64,000 nucleotides of DNA from Candidatus Anaerobutyricum avicola (GCA_019113845.1 DXGQ01000042.1:164162-228161), one strand, 5' to 3'. Counted from the first letter of the stretch, positions 53,727 through 63,847 are shown. Notes: generated from the sequence alone by a model not told the origin. Translations and numbers: made by a program.

Positions 53727-56006
53727 ATGGATGCCCAGAAACAAAGAGTAAACAGGATGCAGAAAGAGATTAGCCAGCCTAAAGATTTCACGAACCCGGA
53801 AGTGCTTCACGACCGGCTGATAAAGGCCATTCGTTTGTATCACCCTTCCACAGACCTCTCGATGATTGAGAAGGCCTACCATTTGGCGTGTAAAGCGCAT
53901 GAAGGACAAATGAGGAAGTCAGGAGAGCCGTATATCATTCATCCCCTCTGTGTGGGGATCATTCTGGCGGAGCTGGAGCTTGATAAGGAGACCATTGTTG
54001 CCGGGATTCTCCATGATGTGGTGGAGGATACGGAGTATACGCTGGAGGATATCACCAGAGAGTTCAACGAGGAGGTCGCGCTTCTCGTTGACGGGGTGAC
54101 GAAGCTCGGTCAGTTGTCGTATTCCCACGATAAGATGGATATTCAGGCGGAGAACCTCCGGAAGATGTTCCTTGCCATGGCAAAGGATATCCGGGTGATT
54201 CTTATCAAGCTGGCAGACCGGCTGCACAATATGCGCACCCTGCAGTATATGAAGCCGGAGAAGCAGAAGGAAAAGGCACGGGAGACCATGGATATCTACG
54301 CGCCGATCGCACATCGGCTGGGGATATCCAAGATTAAGACGGAGCTGGATGACCTCTCCCTGAAATATCTGGAGCCGGAGATTTATAAAGATCTGGAGGA
54401 GAAACTGGATTCCAACAAGGAAGAACGCCAGGCATTTATCAAGTCCATTATTAAGGAGGTGCGGGAGCACATCGAGGAGGCGGGCATCCGGGCGGAGGTC
54501 GACGGAAGAGTAAAGCATCTGTTCAGTATTTATAAGAAGATGCGCAACCAGCACAAGACACTGGATCAGATCTATGACATTTTCGCTGTGCGTATCAAGG
54601 TGGATACTGTGCGGGACTGCTACGCGGCTCTGGGCGTCATCCATGAGATGTATAAGCCGATTCCGGGACGGTTTAAGGATTACATTGCCATGCCGAAGGA
54701 GAATATGTATCAGTCACTTCACACCACACTGATTGGCTCTTCGGGCACACCTTTTGAGATACAGATCCGGACGTTTGAGATGCACCGCACCGCGGAGTAT
54801 GGTATTGCGGCCCACTGGAAATACAAAGAGGGCGGCGGCAACATTAATAAAGAAGAAGAAAAGCTGAGCTGGCTCAGACAGATTCTGGAATGGCAGCAGG
54901 ACATGTCAGATAACAGAGAGTTCCTGGCCATGCTCAAGACAGACCTTGATCTGTTTGCGGAGCAGGTATACTGCTTTACACCGAGGGGCGATGTGAAGAC
55001 ATTGCCGGCGGGATCTGTGCCGATTGATTTTGCCTACATGATACACACGGCAGTGGGAAATAAAATGGTAGGCGCCAGGGTCAACGGGCGGCAGGTGCCG
55101 ATCGATTACAAGATTCAGAATGGAGATCGGGTGGAGATCATCACTTCCCAGAACTCCAACGGTCCGAGCCGGGACTGGCTTTCCATTGTGAAGAGCTCCC
55201 AGGCAAAGACAAAGATTAACCAGTGGTTTAAGTCACAGTTTAAGGAAGAAAATATTTTAAAGGGCCGTGAGCTGATCGATAAATACAGTAAGGCCCGGGG
55301 CATCGTGCTGAGCGACTATATGAAGCCGGAATACATGAAGAAATGTATGCAGAAGTACGGCCTCAAGTCATGGGACTCCGTGCTCGCGGCAGTGGGACAC
55401 GGCGGTTTAAAAGAAGGCCAGGTTGTCAACAAGCTGGTGGAAGAGTACGAGAAAGTACACAAAAAGCAGATGACCGATCAGGAAGCCCTGATGGAGATCG
55501 CGGAGAAGAACAGGGCGGAAAAGAGACCGACGAAGGTTCGGAAGAAGTCCGGTATCACCGTCAAGGGGATCCACGACTTATCCGTCCGTTTTTCCAAATG
55601 CTGCAGTCCGGTTCCGGGAGACGAGATCATCGGTTTCGTTACCCGGGGACGGGGGATCTCCATTCACCGGACAGACTGTGTGAACATTTTATGTATGCCG
55701 GAGAGCGATCGCTCCAGACTGATCGACGCGGAGTGGGAGGTAGACGCAGTGGAGAAGAGCGGCGAGCTCTATCTCACCGAGATTTGTCTCTATGCGCATA
55801 ACCGTACCGGGATTTTACTGGACATTTCCAAGATATTTATGGAACTGAATGTCGATCTGAAGTCCGTCAATATCAAGACGAGCAAGCAGGAGCTGGCGAC
55901 CATCTCCCTCTCCTTCGAGACCAGCGGTATCGAGGAGCTGAACCATATCATCAAGAAGCTCCGCAATGTGGAGAGCGTGATCGATATCGAGAGAAATGCC
56001 GGCTGA
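53727..56006 (+). CDS. relA: Bifunctional (p)ppGpp synthetase/hydrolase (Rel)
   Basis: A 759-aa long RSH enzyme controlling the stringent response. The HD hydrolase domain is intact (about 45-200; ILHDVVEDTEY), so hydrolysis should be active. The synthetase domain follows (about 235-350: RFKDYIAMPKENMYQSLHT). The TGS domain (about 400-465) begins CFTPRGDVKTLPAGS. A C-terminal ACT domain (about 680-755) ends the protein. It is the first gene of an operon with the MBL hydrolase, hemZ, HD and aspS genes. Confidence 0.95.
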   Translation: MDAQKQRVNRMQKEISQPKDFTNPEVLHDRLIKAIRLYHPSTDLSMIEKAYHLACKAHEGQMRKSGEPYIIHPLCVGIILAELELDKETIVAGILHDVVEDTEYTLEDITREFNEEVALLVDGVTKLGQLSYSHDKMDIQAENLRKMFLAMAKDIRVILIKLADRLHNMRTLQYMKPEKQKEKARETMDIYAPIAHRLGISKIKTELDDLSLKYLEPEIYKDLEEKLDSNKEERQAFIKSIIKEVREHIEEAGIRAEVDGRVKHLFSIYKKMRNQHKTLDQIYDIFAVRIKVDTVRDCYAALGVIHEMYKPIPGRFKDYIAMPKENMYQSLHTTLIGSSGTPFEIQIRTFEMHRTAEYGIAAHWKYKEGGGNINKEEEKLSWLRQILEWQQDMSDNREFLAMLKTDLDLFAEQVYCFTPRGDVKTLPAGSVPIDFAYMIHTAVGNKMVGARVNGRQVPIDYKIQNGDRVEIITSQNSNGPSRDWLSIVKSSQAKTKINQWFKSQFKEENILKGRELIDKYSKARGIVLSDYMKPEYMKKCMQKYGLKSWDSVLAAVGHGGLKEGQVVNKLVEEYEKVHKKQMTDQEALMEIAEKNRAEKRPTKVRKKSGITVKGIHDLSVRFSKCCSPVPGDEIIGFVTRGRGISIHRTDCVNILCMPESDRSRLIDAEWEVDAVEKSGELYLTEICLYAHNRTGILLDISKIFMELNVDLKSVNIKTSKQELATISLSFETSGIEELNHIIKKLRNVESVIDIERNAG

Positions 56007-56109
56007 CGAGATGATTTCCGGGCGCTGCTGCCGGATAGTTTCCCTCGTGGGAGCCGGCAGCGGTTTATCCGAAGCAAAAGAATATGACAGATAACGGAGG
56101 AACATACCA

Positions 56110-56760
56110 TTGGGTGAATTAAAGATAGCATGTGCCCAGCTGGGGCCGATTGACACAAACACATATATACTGATGGACGACGAGATCAAGGAGGCTGTGA
56201 TCATTGATCCGGCGGGAAATGCGGAGGAACTGATTCGTTTTCTGGAAGAAAATGAATACACGCTGGACGGTGTCCTTCTGACACATGGCCATCACGACCA
56301 CATTGGCGGACTGGAAGGGTTGCGGGAGCATTATGACCCGTGGAAGCTGCGGGTGTATGCGGCGAAGCCGGAGCAGGAAGTGCTCATGGTAAAGGATTAT
56401 AATCTGAGCCCGATGTTTGGCGGGCCGGGATATACGACGCACGCCAATATGATGATCAATGACAAACAGATCTTTGAGGTAACGTCCAAACACAAATGCC
56501 AGTGTCTCTACACACCGGGACATACGCTGGGAAGCTGCTGCTACTATTTCGCGGAGGAAGGGTGGCTGTTCTCGGGAGACACGCTGTTTGCCGGAAGTGT
56601 GGGGCGGACAGATTTTCCGACCGGCAACGCACAGACATTGCTGAAGTCCTTAAATGAGGTTGTCATGTCTCTGCCGGACCCGGTAGTTGTGTTCCCGGGA
56701 CACGGACCATCCACGACCATCGGAGAGGAAAGGGCGACAAATCCGTTTGTGGAGAGATAA
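56110..56760 (+). CDS. MBL-fold metal hydrolase, glyoxalase II-like
   Basis: A 216-aa metallo-beta-lactamase-fold hydrolase. The metal motif is LTHGHHDHIGG (HxHxDH), and YTPGHTLGSCCYY, FSGDTLF and PGHGP carry the remaining ligands. The start is TTG 56110 with GGAGG upstream. It resembles YqgX/GloB-like proteins, which often lie after relA in Firmicutes. The substrate is not determined from sequence. Confidence 0.85.
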   Translation: MGELKIACAQLGPIDTNTYILMDDEIKEAVIIDPAGNAEELIRFLEENEYTLDGVLLTHGHHDHIGGLEGLREHYDPWKLRVYAAKPEQEVLMVKDYNLSPMFGGPGYTTHANMMINDKQIFEVTSKHKCQCLYTPGHTLGSCCYYFAEEGWLFSGDTLFAGSVGRTDFPTGNAQTLLKSLNEVVMSLPDPVVVFPGHGPSTTIGEERATNPFVER

Positions 56761-56769
56761 AAGAACGTT

Positions 56770-58242
56770 ATGATATATTTGTACCAGAATAAAGAAGAAT
56801 ATGATTACGATGTGAGAGCCATCGCGCTGGCTTTTTATGAGCGGGAGAAGATCATCGCTGTGCCGGAAGAAGAGATGGACCGTCTGGCGTCGGAAGAACA
56901 AGGAGAGGAAAATGTACGTTTTCTCTCCCTGATTTATGAAGAGGGAAAGATAAGCGGACGCCTTTTTGACCGGGAGGGAAAGGAGGCAAAGCAGGAGGTC
57001 TGTTGCGCGTATCATGATCATGAGAAGAGCAGAAATGCTGTCTGCCGCTTTTTATACAGACTTTTTTCAGAGTTTACCGGACGAACGCTCCCGTGGGGGA
57101 TGCTGACAGGAATCCGCCCGACAAAGATCGTCATGAAATGGATGGAAGAGACGACGGATGTACAGAGGGAGTCTCTGGAAAAGCGTTTCTCAGAGACCTA
57201 TCTGGCGGATGCGCAGAAGGCGCATCTGTGCGTGCAGGTGGCAGAGAGGGAAAAGAGATTTCTGGAATCGCACCCATATGAGGAAGAATACAGCCTGTAT
57301 ATCGGGATCCCGTTTTGTCCGACAACCTGCCTGTACTGTTCCTTCGCTTCCTTTCCGGTGGAGAGATTCGGCGACCGCATTGCGGCCTACATGCAGGCGC
57401 TCACGAAGGAGATGGAGTTTGTGGCGCAGGCCTGCGCGCAGAAAAGGCTGACGTCCATCTATGTGGGCGGTGGAACACCGACTGCGCTGGATGAAGATTC
57501 CCTGCAGTATCTGATGGAACAGATCCATCGCCTGTTTCCGGTGGAGAAGACGAGAGAGTTCACTGTGGAAGCGGGAAGACCGGACAGTGTCACAAGGAAG
57601 AAACTGCAGATACTTTATGACGCCGGCGTGGGCAGGATCAGCATCAATCCGCAGACGATGCACGATGAGACGCTCAGGCTGATCGGAAGAAACCACACAG
57701 TACAGCAGGTGAGGGATGCATTTTCTCTCGCCAGAGAGGTGGGATTTTCCAATATCAATATGGATATGATCACCGGACTGCCGGGGGAGGACATTTCCCA
57801 TGTGAGAGGGACATTGAAAGAGATTTTTGAGATGAGACCGGAGAGCCTGACGGTGCATTCCCTGGCCATCAAGAGAGCGGCGCATCTGAATATGGAGATG
57901 GAGAAGTATCAGGAGCTGGTAAAGGGCAGCACCAATGAGATGCTCCGTGCCGTGGATGCCGCCTGCACGGATATGGGAATGCTTCCGTACTACATGTACA
58001 GGCAGAAGAACATCCCGGGGAATCTCGAGAATATCGGATACAGTCTTCCGGGCAAAGAATGTCTGTATAACATATTGATTATGGAGGAAAAACAGGATAT
58101 TATATCCTGTGGAGCAGGCGCCTCCACAAAATATGTCTTTCCGGAGGAGAACCGGATTGAGCGAACAGAAAATGTAAAGAACATCGATCACTATATCAAC
58201 CGGATCGATGAGATGATCGACAGAAAGAGAAAATATCTGTAG
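56770..58242 (+). CDS. hemZ: HemZ-type oxygen-independent coproporphyrinogen dehydrogenase-like radical SAM protein
   Basis: A 490-aa radical SAM protein. The cluster motif CPTTCLYC gives Cys183, Cys187 and Cys190, and GGGTPT and NPQTMHDETLRLIGR are typical of HemN/HemZ proteins. The N-terminal 170-residue extension is a hallmark of HemZ. In Bacillus HemZ contributes to anaerobic haem synthesis; here the substrate is inferred. It starts nine bases after the MBL gene. Confidence 0.88.
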   Translation: MIYLYQNKEEYDYDVRAIALAFYEREKIIAVPEEEMDRLASEEQGEENVRFLSLIYEEGKISGRLFDREGKEAKQEVCCAYHDHEKSRNAVCRFLYRLFSEFTGRTLPWGMLTGIRPTKIVMKWMEETTDVQRESLEKRFSETYLADAQKAHLCVQVAEREKRFLESHPYEEEYSLYIGIPFCPTTCLYCSFASFPVERFGDRIAAYMQALTKEMEFVAQACAQKRLTSIYVGGGTPTALDEDSLQYLMEQIHRLFPVEKTREFTVEAGRPDSVTRKKLQILYDAGVGRISINPQTMHDETLRLIGRNHTVQQVRDAFSLAREVGFSNINMDMITGLPGEDISHVRGTLKEIFEMRPESLTVHSLAIKRAAHLNMEMEKYQELVKGSTNEMLRAVDAACTDMGMLPYYMYRQKNIPGNLENIGYSLPGKECLYNILIMEEKQDIISCGAGASTKYVFPEENRIERTENVKNIDHYINRIDEMIDRKRKYL

Positions 58243-58291
58243 AACGCTTTGTCGGCGAAGGCAAAGAAGAAACGGAGAAGAGGAAAAAAGA

Positions 58292-58885
58292 ATGGCATAT
58301 GCTTATGAAGTTCACGACCTGGAGACGCCGATACAGGATTCTCTGGGAGAAGCGATTCTCCATGGCATTGTGGTCAGTAATCTGGCCTATTTTGTGGGGA
58401 AGGAGATGGGCCTGCCGGAAGAAAAGTGTCACAGTCTTGCCGTGGCAGGCATGGTTCATGACATAGGAAAGCTACGTCTGCGTTCCTATGTTTATGAAGA
58501 AAAGGGAGCGAAATTAAATATTGATGAGCTTCGCTATGTAAGACTTCATCCTACGCTGGGCTACGCCATTTTAAAGGAGCACGGGTATGAGGATGAGGTT
58601 TTGACCGCGGTACTCTATCATCATGAGAACGCGGATGGGAGCGGATATCCCAATAATCTGAAAAAGGATGATATTCCGCTGAATGCCCGGATCCTGCGGG
58701 TGTGCGATGCCTTTGGCGCATTGATCGCCAACCGGGCATACCGCAGTGCATTTGATATTGAGACGGCATTTACCATTATGATTGAAGAAGTTAAAAATTT
58801 TGACATGCGAGTATTTTTAGCTTTTCAGAAAGTAACCCAGTCCAGTGAGATGAAAGAGATGCTGGCCAGTCTGGGAATACAGTAA
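58292..58885 (+). CDS. HD-GYP-like phosphohydrolase
   Basis: A 197-aa HD-domain protein. Metal-binding residues are seen in HGIVVSNL, MVHDIGKLRLR, HPTLGYAIL and HHENADGSGYP; the last is the GYP-like segment of HD-GYP cyclic di-GMP phosphodiesterases. There is no receiver or sensor domain, and it is shorter than many HD-GYP proteins. It could act on cyclic dinucleotides or related nucleotides; the substrate is unproven. It lies between hemZ and aspS. Confidence 0.8.
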   Translation: MAYAYEVHDLETPIQDSLGEAILHGIVVSNLAYFVGKEMGLPEEKCHSLAVAGMVHDIGKLRLRSYVYEEKGAKLNIDELRYVRLHPTLGYAILKEHGYEDEVLTAVLYHHENADGSGYPNNLKKDDIPLNARILRVCDAFGALIANRAYRSAFDIETAFTIMIEEVKNFDMRVFLAFQKVTQSSEMKEMLASLGIQ

Positions 58886-58904
58886 TACAGGAGGAAATAT
58901 TATT

Positions 58905-60701
58905 ATGGCTGAGTCAATGAAAGGCCTGAAAAGAACCCATCGCTGTACGGAAGTGACAGCTGCAGACATCGGTTCCGTTGTGACCCTGATGGGATGGGTG
59001 CAGAAGAGAAGAAATCTGGGAAGTCTGATTTTTGTGGATTTGAGAGACAGAAGCGGACTGATGCAGTTATATTTTGAGGAAGAGACCATCGGAGCAGAAG
59101 GCTTTGCGAAGGCAGGAACGCTGCGCGCGGAGTTTGTCATCGCGGTCACAGGAACCGTGGAGAGAAGAAGCGGCGCTGTCAATGAGAACTTAAAAACGGG
59201 TGAGCTGGAGATCAAGGTGAAGGATCTGCGCATTTTGTCAGAGTCCCAGACCCCTCCGTTTCCGATTGACGCCGACATCACTGTCAAAGATGAACTGCGG
59301 CTGAAATACCGCTATCTTGATCTGAGAAGACCGAACATTCAGAAGAATCTCATTATGAGAAGTAAGATTGCGATGCTCACCAGACAGTTCCTGGCAGAGG
59401 AAGGATTCCTGGAGATCGAGACTCCGATGCTCACAAAGAGCACGCCGGAGGGGGCGAGAGATTACCTCGTTCCGAGCCGGATCCACCCGGGATGTTTCTA
59501 TGCCCTTCCACAGTCTCCGCAGCTTTTCAAACAGCTGCTGATGGTTTCCGGTTATGATCGTTATTTCCAGCTGGCAAAATGTTTCCGTGACGAAGATCTG
59601 CGTGCGGACCGTCAGCCGGAATTTACCCAGATCGATATGGAGTTATCCTTTGTGGATGTGGATGATGTTATTGATGTAAATGAACGTCTTCTCGCCTTTT
59701 TATTCAAAAAATGTCTGGATGTGGACGTGGAGCTGCCGATTCAGCGGATGACCTGGCAGGAAGCGATGGATCGTTTCGGTTCTGACAAACCGGATCTGCG
59801 TTTTGGCATGGAGATCATGGATGTATCCGAGCTGGTAAAAGACTGTGGGTTCGGTGTGTTTTCCGGAGCTGTGGCGGACGGCGGCGTAGTGCGTGCGGTC
59901 TGCGCGGAAGGCCTCGGCGATGTATCCGGCAAAAAGATGAAAAATATTGAAAAGACGGCGAAAGACTACGGTGCAAAAGGTCTGGCGTACATCCAGCTGA
60001 AGTCTGACGGAAGTATGAAATGTCCATTTGCCAAATTCCTGTCAGAAGAAGAACTGCAGAAGCTGATCGAGGCTGTGGGAGCGAAACAGGGCGACCTTGT
60101 TGTGTTTGCGGCCGATAAGTTTAAGGTAGTCTGCGACGTGCTGGGTGCGCTCCGTCTCAAGTTTGCGGAAGAGTTAAATCTTCTGGATAAATCAGAATAT
60201 AAGTTTGTGTGGATCACCGAGTTCCCTCTGCTGGAATGGTCAGAAGAACAGGGAAGATATACGGCGATGCACCATCCGTTTACCATGCCGATGGAAGAAG
60301 ACCTGGAGTTTATCGACACAGAGCCGGGGAAAGTGCGCGCAAAGGCGTATGATATCGTATTAAACGGTACGGAGCTTGGCGGCGGCAGTGTCAGAATCCA
60401 TCAGGATGATATTCAGGAAAAAATGTTTGAATGTCTGGGCTTTACGAAGGAACAGGCGCATGAGCGGTTCGGTTTTCTTCTGGAAGCGTTCAAGTACGGA
60501 GTACCGCCGCATGCAGGACTTGCCTACGGTCTGGACCGCCTGGTCATGCTGATGACAAAGGAAGATTCCATCCGCGATGTCATTGCATTTCCGAAGGTAA
60601 AGGATGCCTCCTGTCTGATGACTAACGCGCCGGATGTGGTGGATGATAAACAGCTGGAAGAGCTGCATATCGCGATCGCCGCAGAGGAAGAGGCGGAATA
60701 A
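58905..60701 (+). CDS. aspS: Aspartate--tRNA ligase
   Basis: Class II synthetase, 598 aa, of the bacterial type with an N-terminal OB anticodon-binding domain (MGWVQKRRNLGSLIFVDLRD), motif 1 and 2 regions (KYRYLDLRRP, CFRDEDLRADRQPEFTQ), a GAD-like insertion in the middle and motif 3 (GLAYGLDRLVMLM). ACAGGAGG precedes the ATG. It closes the relA operon, and a strong terminator follows. Whether it is discriminating for tRNA-Asp or also charges tRNA-Asn cannot be told here. Confidence 0.96.
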   Translation: MAESMKGLKRTHRCTEVTAADIGSVVTLMGWVQKRRNLGSLIFVDLRDRSGLMQLYFEEETIGAEGFAKAGTLRAEFVIAVTGTVERRSGAVNENLKTGELEIKVKDLRILSESQTPPFPIDADITVKDELRLKYRYLDLRRPNIQKNLIMRSKIAMLTRQFLAEEGFLEIETPMLTKSTPEGARDYLVPSRIHPGCFYALPQSPQLFKQLLMVSGYDRYFQLAKCFRDEDLRADRQPEFTQIDMELSFVDVDDVIDVNERLLAFLFKKCLDVDVELPIQRMTWQEAMDRFGSDKPDLRFGMEIMDVSELVKDCGFGVFSGAVADGGVVRAVCAEGLGDVSGKKMKNIEKTAKDYGAKGLAYIQLKSDGSMKCPFAKFLSEEELQKLIEAVGAKQGDLVVFAADKFKVVCDVLGALRLKFAEELNLLDKSEYKFVWITEFPLLEWSEEQGRYTAMHHPFTMPMEEDLEFIDTEPGKVRAKAYDIVLNGTELGGGSVRIHQDDIQEKMFECLGFTKEQAHERFGFLLEAFKYGVPPHAGLAYGLDRLVMLMTKEDSIRDVIAFPKVKDASCLMTNAPDVVDDKQLEELHIAIAAEEEAE

Positions 60702-60721
60702 AAACACAGAGATATCAAAAG

Positions 60722-60767
60722 AACGGCTTTTATTTCAGGAAATACCGGAAATAGGAGCCGTTTTTTG
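60722..60767 (+). terminator. Terminator after aspS
   Basis: AACGGCT...ATTTC pairs with GGAAAT...AGCCGTT, followed by TTTTTTG. Confidence 0.9.
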
Positions 60768-60879
60768 ATGAAAAAACAAAATATTTTTACATTTGTAAAT
60801 ATAATAGAATAAATTTATGCATATAAAATAAATATAAGAAGCAAAAATGAAAATAAGTAAATATAATCTGTTGTTTTTG

Positions 60880-60908
60880 TTGACAAGGGAAAAGGTATCC
60901 GATATAAT
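60880..60908 (+). promoter_or_regulatory. Consensus promoter of the transketolase-rpiB operon
   Basis: Perfect TTGACA and TATAAT with a 17-base spacer. The leader to ATG 61057 is about 140 bases. The AT-rich part before it (60768-60879) shows nothing else. Confidence 0.9.
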
Positions 60909-61056
60909 TTAGGAAAGGAAGATTCGGTTGTGGATCTGACGCGGGCTTACCGGATATAAGGTATACCGATGTGTAACAATATTTTTGTCTTGAAAGAGGC
61001 GGCTTTCTTTCAGAAGAAGGCAGCTGCCTGTATCACAAAGAGAAAGGTGGATGAAT

Positions 61057-61887
61057 ATGAATGAGCTTCAGCTGAAACAGACAGCAAATGAAGTCCGTAA
61101 AGGGATTGTTACGGCAGTCTATTATGCAAAGTCAGGGCATCCGGGAGGTTCGCTCTCTGCGGCAGATATGTTTACCTATCTGTATTTTGAGGAGATGAAC
61201 GTTGATCCGGCTAATCCGGACGCACCGGACAGAGACCGCTTTGTTCTGTCAAAGGGACACACGGCACCGGGCTTATATTCCGCTCTGGCTCACAGAGGAT
61301 TTTTCCCGGTAGAAGATCTAAAGACGTTCCGTCACCTCGGATCCTACCTGCAGGGACATCCTTGTATGCAGCATATCCCGGGTGTGGATATGTCGGCGGG
61401 TTCTCTCGGACAGGGTATCTCCGTGGCGGTCGGCATGGCGCTTTCAGCTAAGATCCGTGGAAAAGATTACCGCACATATACCCTCCTCGGCGACGGAGAG
61501 ATTCAGGAAGGCCAGGTGTGGGAGGCAGCAATGTTTGCCGGCGCCAAGAAGCTTGATAATCTCGTTGTCATCGTGGATAACAATGGTCTGCAGATTGACG
61601 GCAGGATCGAGGATGTCAATTCTCCGTATCCGATCGACGAGAAGTTTAAGGCATTTAATTTCCATGTGATTAATATCGACGGACATGATTTTACACAGAT
61701 CGCGGACGCTCTGAAAGAGGCTCGTGAGACAAAAGGATGCCCGACGGCCATTATCATGAAGACCACGAAAGGAAAAGGAGTTTCCTTTATGGAAGATCAG
61801 GCCGGATGGCATGGAAAGGCTCCGAATGACGAAGAGTACAAGATTGCGATGGAAGATTTGGAAAAGGTAGGTGCAGCGTTATGTTAG
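61057..61887 (+). CDS. tktA: Transketolase, N-terminal subunit
   Basis: First half of a split transketolase, ThDP-dependent, moving two-carbon units among sugar phosphates. The 276-aa protein has the ThDP motif GDGEIQEGQVWEAAMFAG...NNGLQIDG and the substrate segment SGHPGGSLSAAD. ATG 61057 is preferred because AGGTGG lies six bases before it; ATG 61051 is directly adjacent to that site. It overlaps the second subunit by seven bases, the usual way clostridia couple split transketolases. Confidence 0.95.
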   Translation: MNELQLKQTANEVRKGIVTAVYYAKSGHPGGSLSAADMFTYLYFEEMNVDPANPDAPDRDRFVLSKGHTAPGLYSALAHRGFFPVEDLKTFRHLGSYLQGHPCMQHIPGVDMSAGSLGQGISVAVGMALSAKIRGKDYRTYTLLGDGEIQEGQVWEAAMFAGAKKLDNLVVIVDNNGLQIDGRIEDVNSPYPIDEKFKAFNFHVINIDGHDFTQIADALKEARETKGCPTAIIMKTTKGKGVSFMEDQAGWHGKAPNDEEYKIAMEDLEKVGAALC

Positions 61888-62822
61888 AAGGGAAGAAGAT
61901 TGCAACCCGTGAAAGCTACGGAAATGCTTTGGTAGAGTTGGGAAAAGTAAATGACAAAGTTGTAGTGCTGGACGCTGACCTGGCAGGCGCGACAAAGACC
62001 GGCACCTTCAAAAAAGAGTTTCCGGACCGTTTTTTTGACTGCGGTATCGCGGAGGGAAATATGGCCGGAATCGCAGCAGGTCTTGCAACGACGGGTCTGA
62101 TTCCGTTTATGAGCAGTTTTGCCATGTTTGCGGCAGGACGCGCATTTGAGCAGGTTCGTAATTCCATCGGCTATCCGCATCTGAACGTAAAGATCGGCGC
62201 GACCCATGCAGGAATCTCTGTGGGCGAGGATGGCGCAACCCATCAGTGTAATGAGGATATCGCTCTGATGCGCACGATTCCTGGCATGGTCGTGATCTCT
62301 CCTTCCGATGATGTGGAGGCGAGAGCGGCTGTTGCGGCAGCGGCAGAATATGTGGGACCGGTCTATCTGCGGTTCGGACGTCTCGCAGCCCCGGTCATTA
62401 ATGACAATCCTGATTATAAGTTTGAGCTTGGAAAAGGAATCGTTTTAAGAGAAGGTACGGATGTGACGCTGGTTGCCACCGGTTTGATGGTGGGTTATAC
62501 CCTGGAGGCCGCTGAGATGCTGGCAAAAGAAGGCGTAAATGCAAAAGTGATCAATATTCATACCATCAAGCCGATCGATGAGGATCTGCTTGTGGCTGCG
62601 GCAAAAGAGACCGGAAAGGTAGTGACCATCGAAGAACATTCTGTTATCGGTGGACTGGGAGGCGCTGTCTGTGAAGTGCTTTCCGAGAAATGTCCGGTTC
62701 CGGTAAAACGTATCGGTGTCTATGACGAATTTGGTCAGTCAGGTCCGGCAACGGAACTGCTCCATTATTACAAGCTGGACGCGGAAGGTATTTACGGACA
62801 GATTAAAGATTTCCTCAAATAA
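61881..62822 (+). CDS. tktB: Transketolase, C-terminal subunit
   Basis: The 313-aa pyrimidine-binding and C-terminal half of transketolase. The catalytic Glu is in FDCGIAEGNMAGIAAG, and the C-terminal domain (about 190-313) includes KVVTIEEHSVIGGLGG. It is translated from inside the end of the first subunit and must form the active heterotetramer with it. rpiB lies downstream in the same operon. Confidence 0.94.
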   Translation: MLEGKKIATRESYGNALVELGKVNDKVVVLDADLAGATKTGTFKKEFPDRFFDCGIAEGNMAGIAAGLATTGLIPFMSSFAMFAAGRAFEQVRNSIGYPHLNVKIGATHAGISVGEDGATHQCNEDIALMRTIPGMVVISPSDDVEARAAVAAAAEYVGPVYLRFGRLAAPVINDNPDYKFELGKGIVLREGTDVTLVATGLMVGYTLEAAEMLAKEGVNAKVINIHTIKPIDEDLLVAAAKETGKVVTIEEHSVIGGLGGAVCEVLSEKCPVPVKRIGVYDEFGQSGPATELLHYYKLDAEGIYGQIKDFLK

Positions 62823-62849
62823 GTGAATAGTCCGGAAAGAAAGCCGTAT

Positions 62850-62873
62850 CTCCGGGATCGTCGTATCCCGGAG
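62850..62873 (+). other. Intercistronic hairpin between transketolase and rpiB
   Basis: CTCCGGGAT pairs perfectly with ATCCCGGAG around a 6-base loop. No U-run follows, so it is more likely to affect mRNA processing or stability than to terminate. Confidence 0.55.
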
Positions 62874-62892
62874 GCGGTTTCGGAGGTAGAAT

Positions 62893-63333
62893 ATGAAGAT
62901 AGGGATCGGAAATGATCATGCGGCTCTGGAGATGAAGCTGCAGATCAAAGAGTTTCTGGAAGAAATGGGACATGAGGTCGTTGACTACGGAACGCACACG
63001 ACAGAGAGCTGCGATTATCCTGTCTATGGCGCAAAAGTAGCGAAGGCTGTGGCGGCCGGCGAGGTAGAGAGAGGAATCCTCATTTGCGGAACCGGTGTCG
63101 GGATTTCCCTGGCAGCTAACAAAGTAAAGGGAATCCGCTGCGTAGTGTGCAGCGAGCCATATTCTGCAAAGCTGTCCAGACAGCATAACGATACAAATGT
63201 ACTTGCGTTTGGAGCCAGAGTCATTGGAATCGAGATGGCTAAAATGATCGTCACCGAATGGATGAACGCAGAGTTCATGGGAGGACGACATCAGAAACGG
63301 GTTGATATGATCATGGCTCTGGAAAATGAATAG
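62893..63333 (+). CDS. rpiB: Ribose-5-phosphate isomerase B
   Basis: Interconverts ribose 5-phosphate and ribulose 5-phosphate. The 146-aa protein begins MKIGIGNDHAALEMK, and has the active-site Cys in LICGTGVGISLAANK and the phosphate-binding RQHNDTNVLAFGAR. GGAGG precedes the ATG. Pairing with transketolase makes a compact non-oxidative pentose phosphate unit. A weak hairpin (TGACAG.../CTGTCA, about 63412-63446) follows without a clear U-run. Confidence 0.95.
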   Translation: MKIGIGNDHAALEMKLQIKEFLEEMGHEVVDYGTHTTESCDYPVYGAKVAKAVAAGEVERGILICGTGVGISLAANKVKGIRCVVCSEPYSAKLSRQHNDTNVLAFGARVIGIEMAKMIVTEWMNAEFMGGRHQKRVDMIMALENE

Positions 63334-63606
63334 TTTTTTCAGGAAATGTACAATATATAAGAAGAAAAATGTCTTGATAAGACTGCTGTAGAAAAAGAGA
63401 TGCCTTTTTAGAGTGACAGGGATTTAACGTTTTAATTCTCTGTCAGAGCGAAAGCATATCATTGTTTCCGGCAGTCTTTTCTTTTTCTGCTGTGAGATTT
63501 TGTTTCTGTAGTATGAAATGCTTTCGGGAAGGAAACAGGAAGAAATGCTTGTATTGACTGCTTTTTTATTACAAAATAAAAAACTCAAAATATTTGAAAA
63601 ATTTGC

Positions 63607-63635
63607 TTGACACAAACTGTACCTCATGGTAATAT
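63607..63635 (+). promoter_or_regulatory. Tandem promoter 1 of a probable rRNA operon
   Basis: TTGACA and TAATAT with a 17-base spacer, 5'-most of three tandem promoters. Confidence 0.85.
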
Positions 63636-63698
63636 ATACAAGCTGCAACGATGAATTGTTTCTTTTGAAGAAGCAATTAAAAAAATCGAAAAAAGTTC

Positions 63699-63727
63699 TT
63701 GACAAAAGAATCGCAGTATGATAATAT
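63699..63727 (+). promoter_or_regulatory. Tandem promoter 2 of a probable rRNA operon
   Basis: TTGACA and TAATAT with a 17-base spacer, within the repeated context AAAAAGTTCTTGACAAA. Confidence 0.88.
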
Positions 63728-63818
63728 AAATGAGTTGCTTCTGAGAACAAAGCTTTTGAACGAAAGTAAGAACGATTTCTCTTGAAAGTCTTGATTGAAC
63801 AAAAAAAGAAAAAAGTTC

Positions 63819-63847
63819 TTGACAAACACAAGATGATATGATAAAAT
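63819..63847 (+). promoter_or_regulatory. Tandem promoter 3 of a probable rRNA operon
   Basis: TTGACA and TAAAAT with a 17-base spacer, same AAAAAGTTCTTGACAAA context. The transcript would run out of the window. Confidence 0.88.
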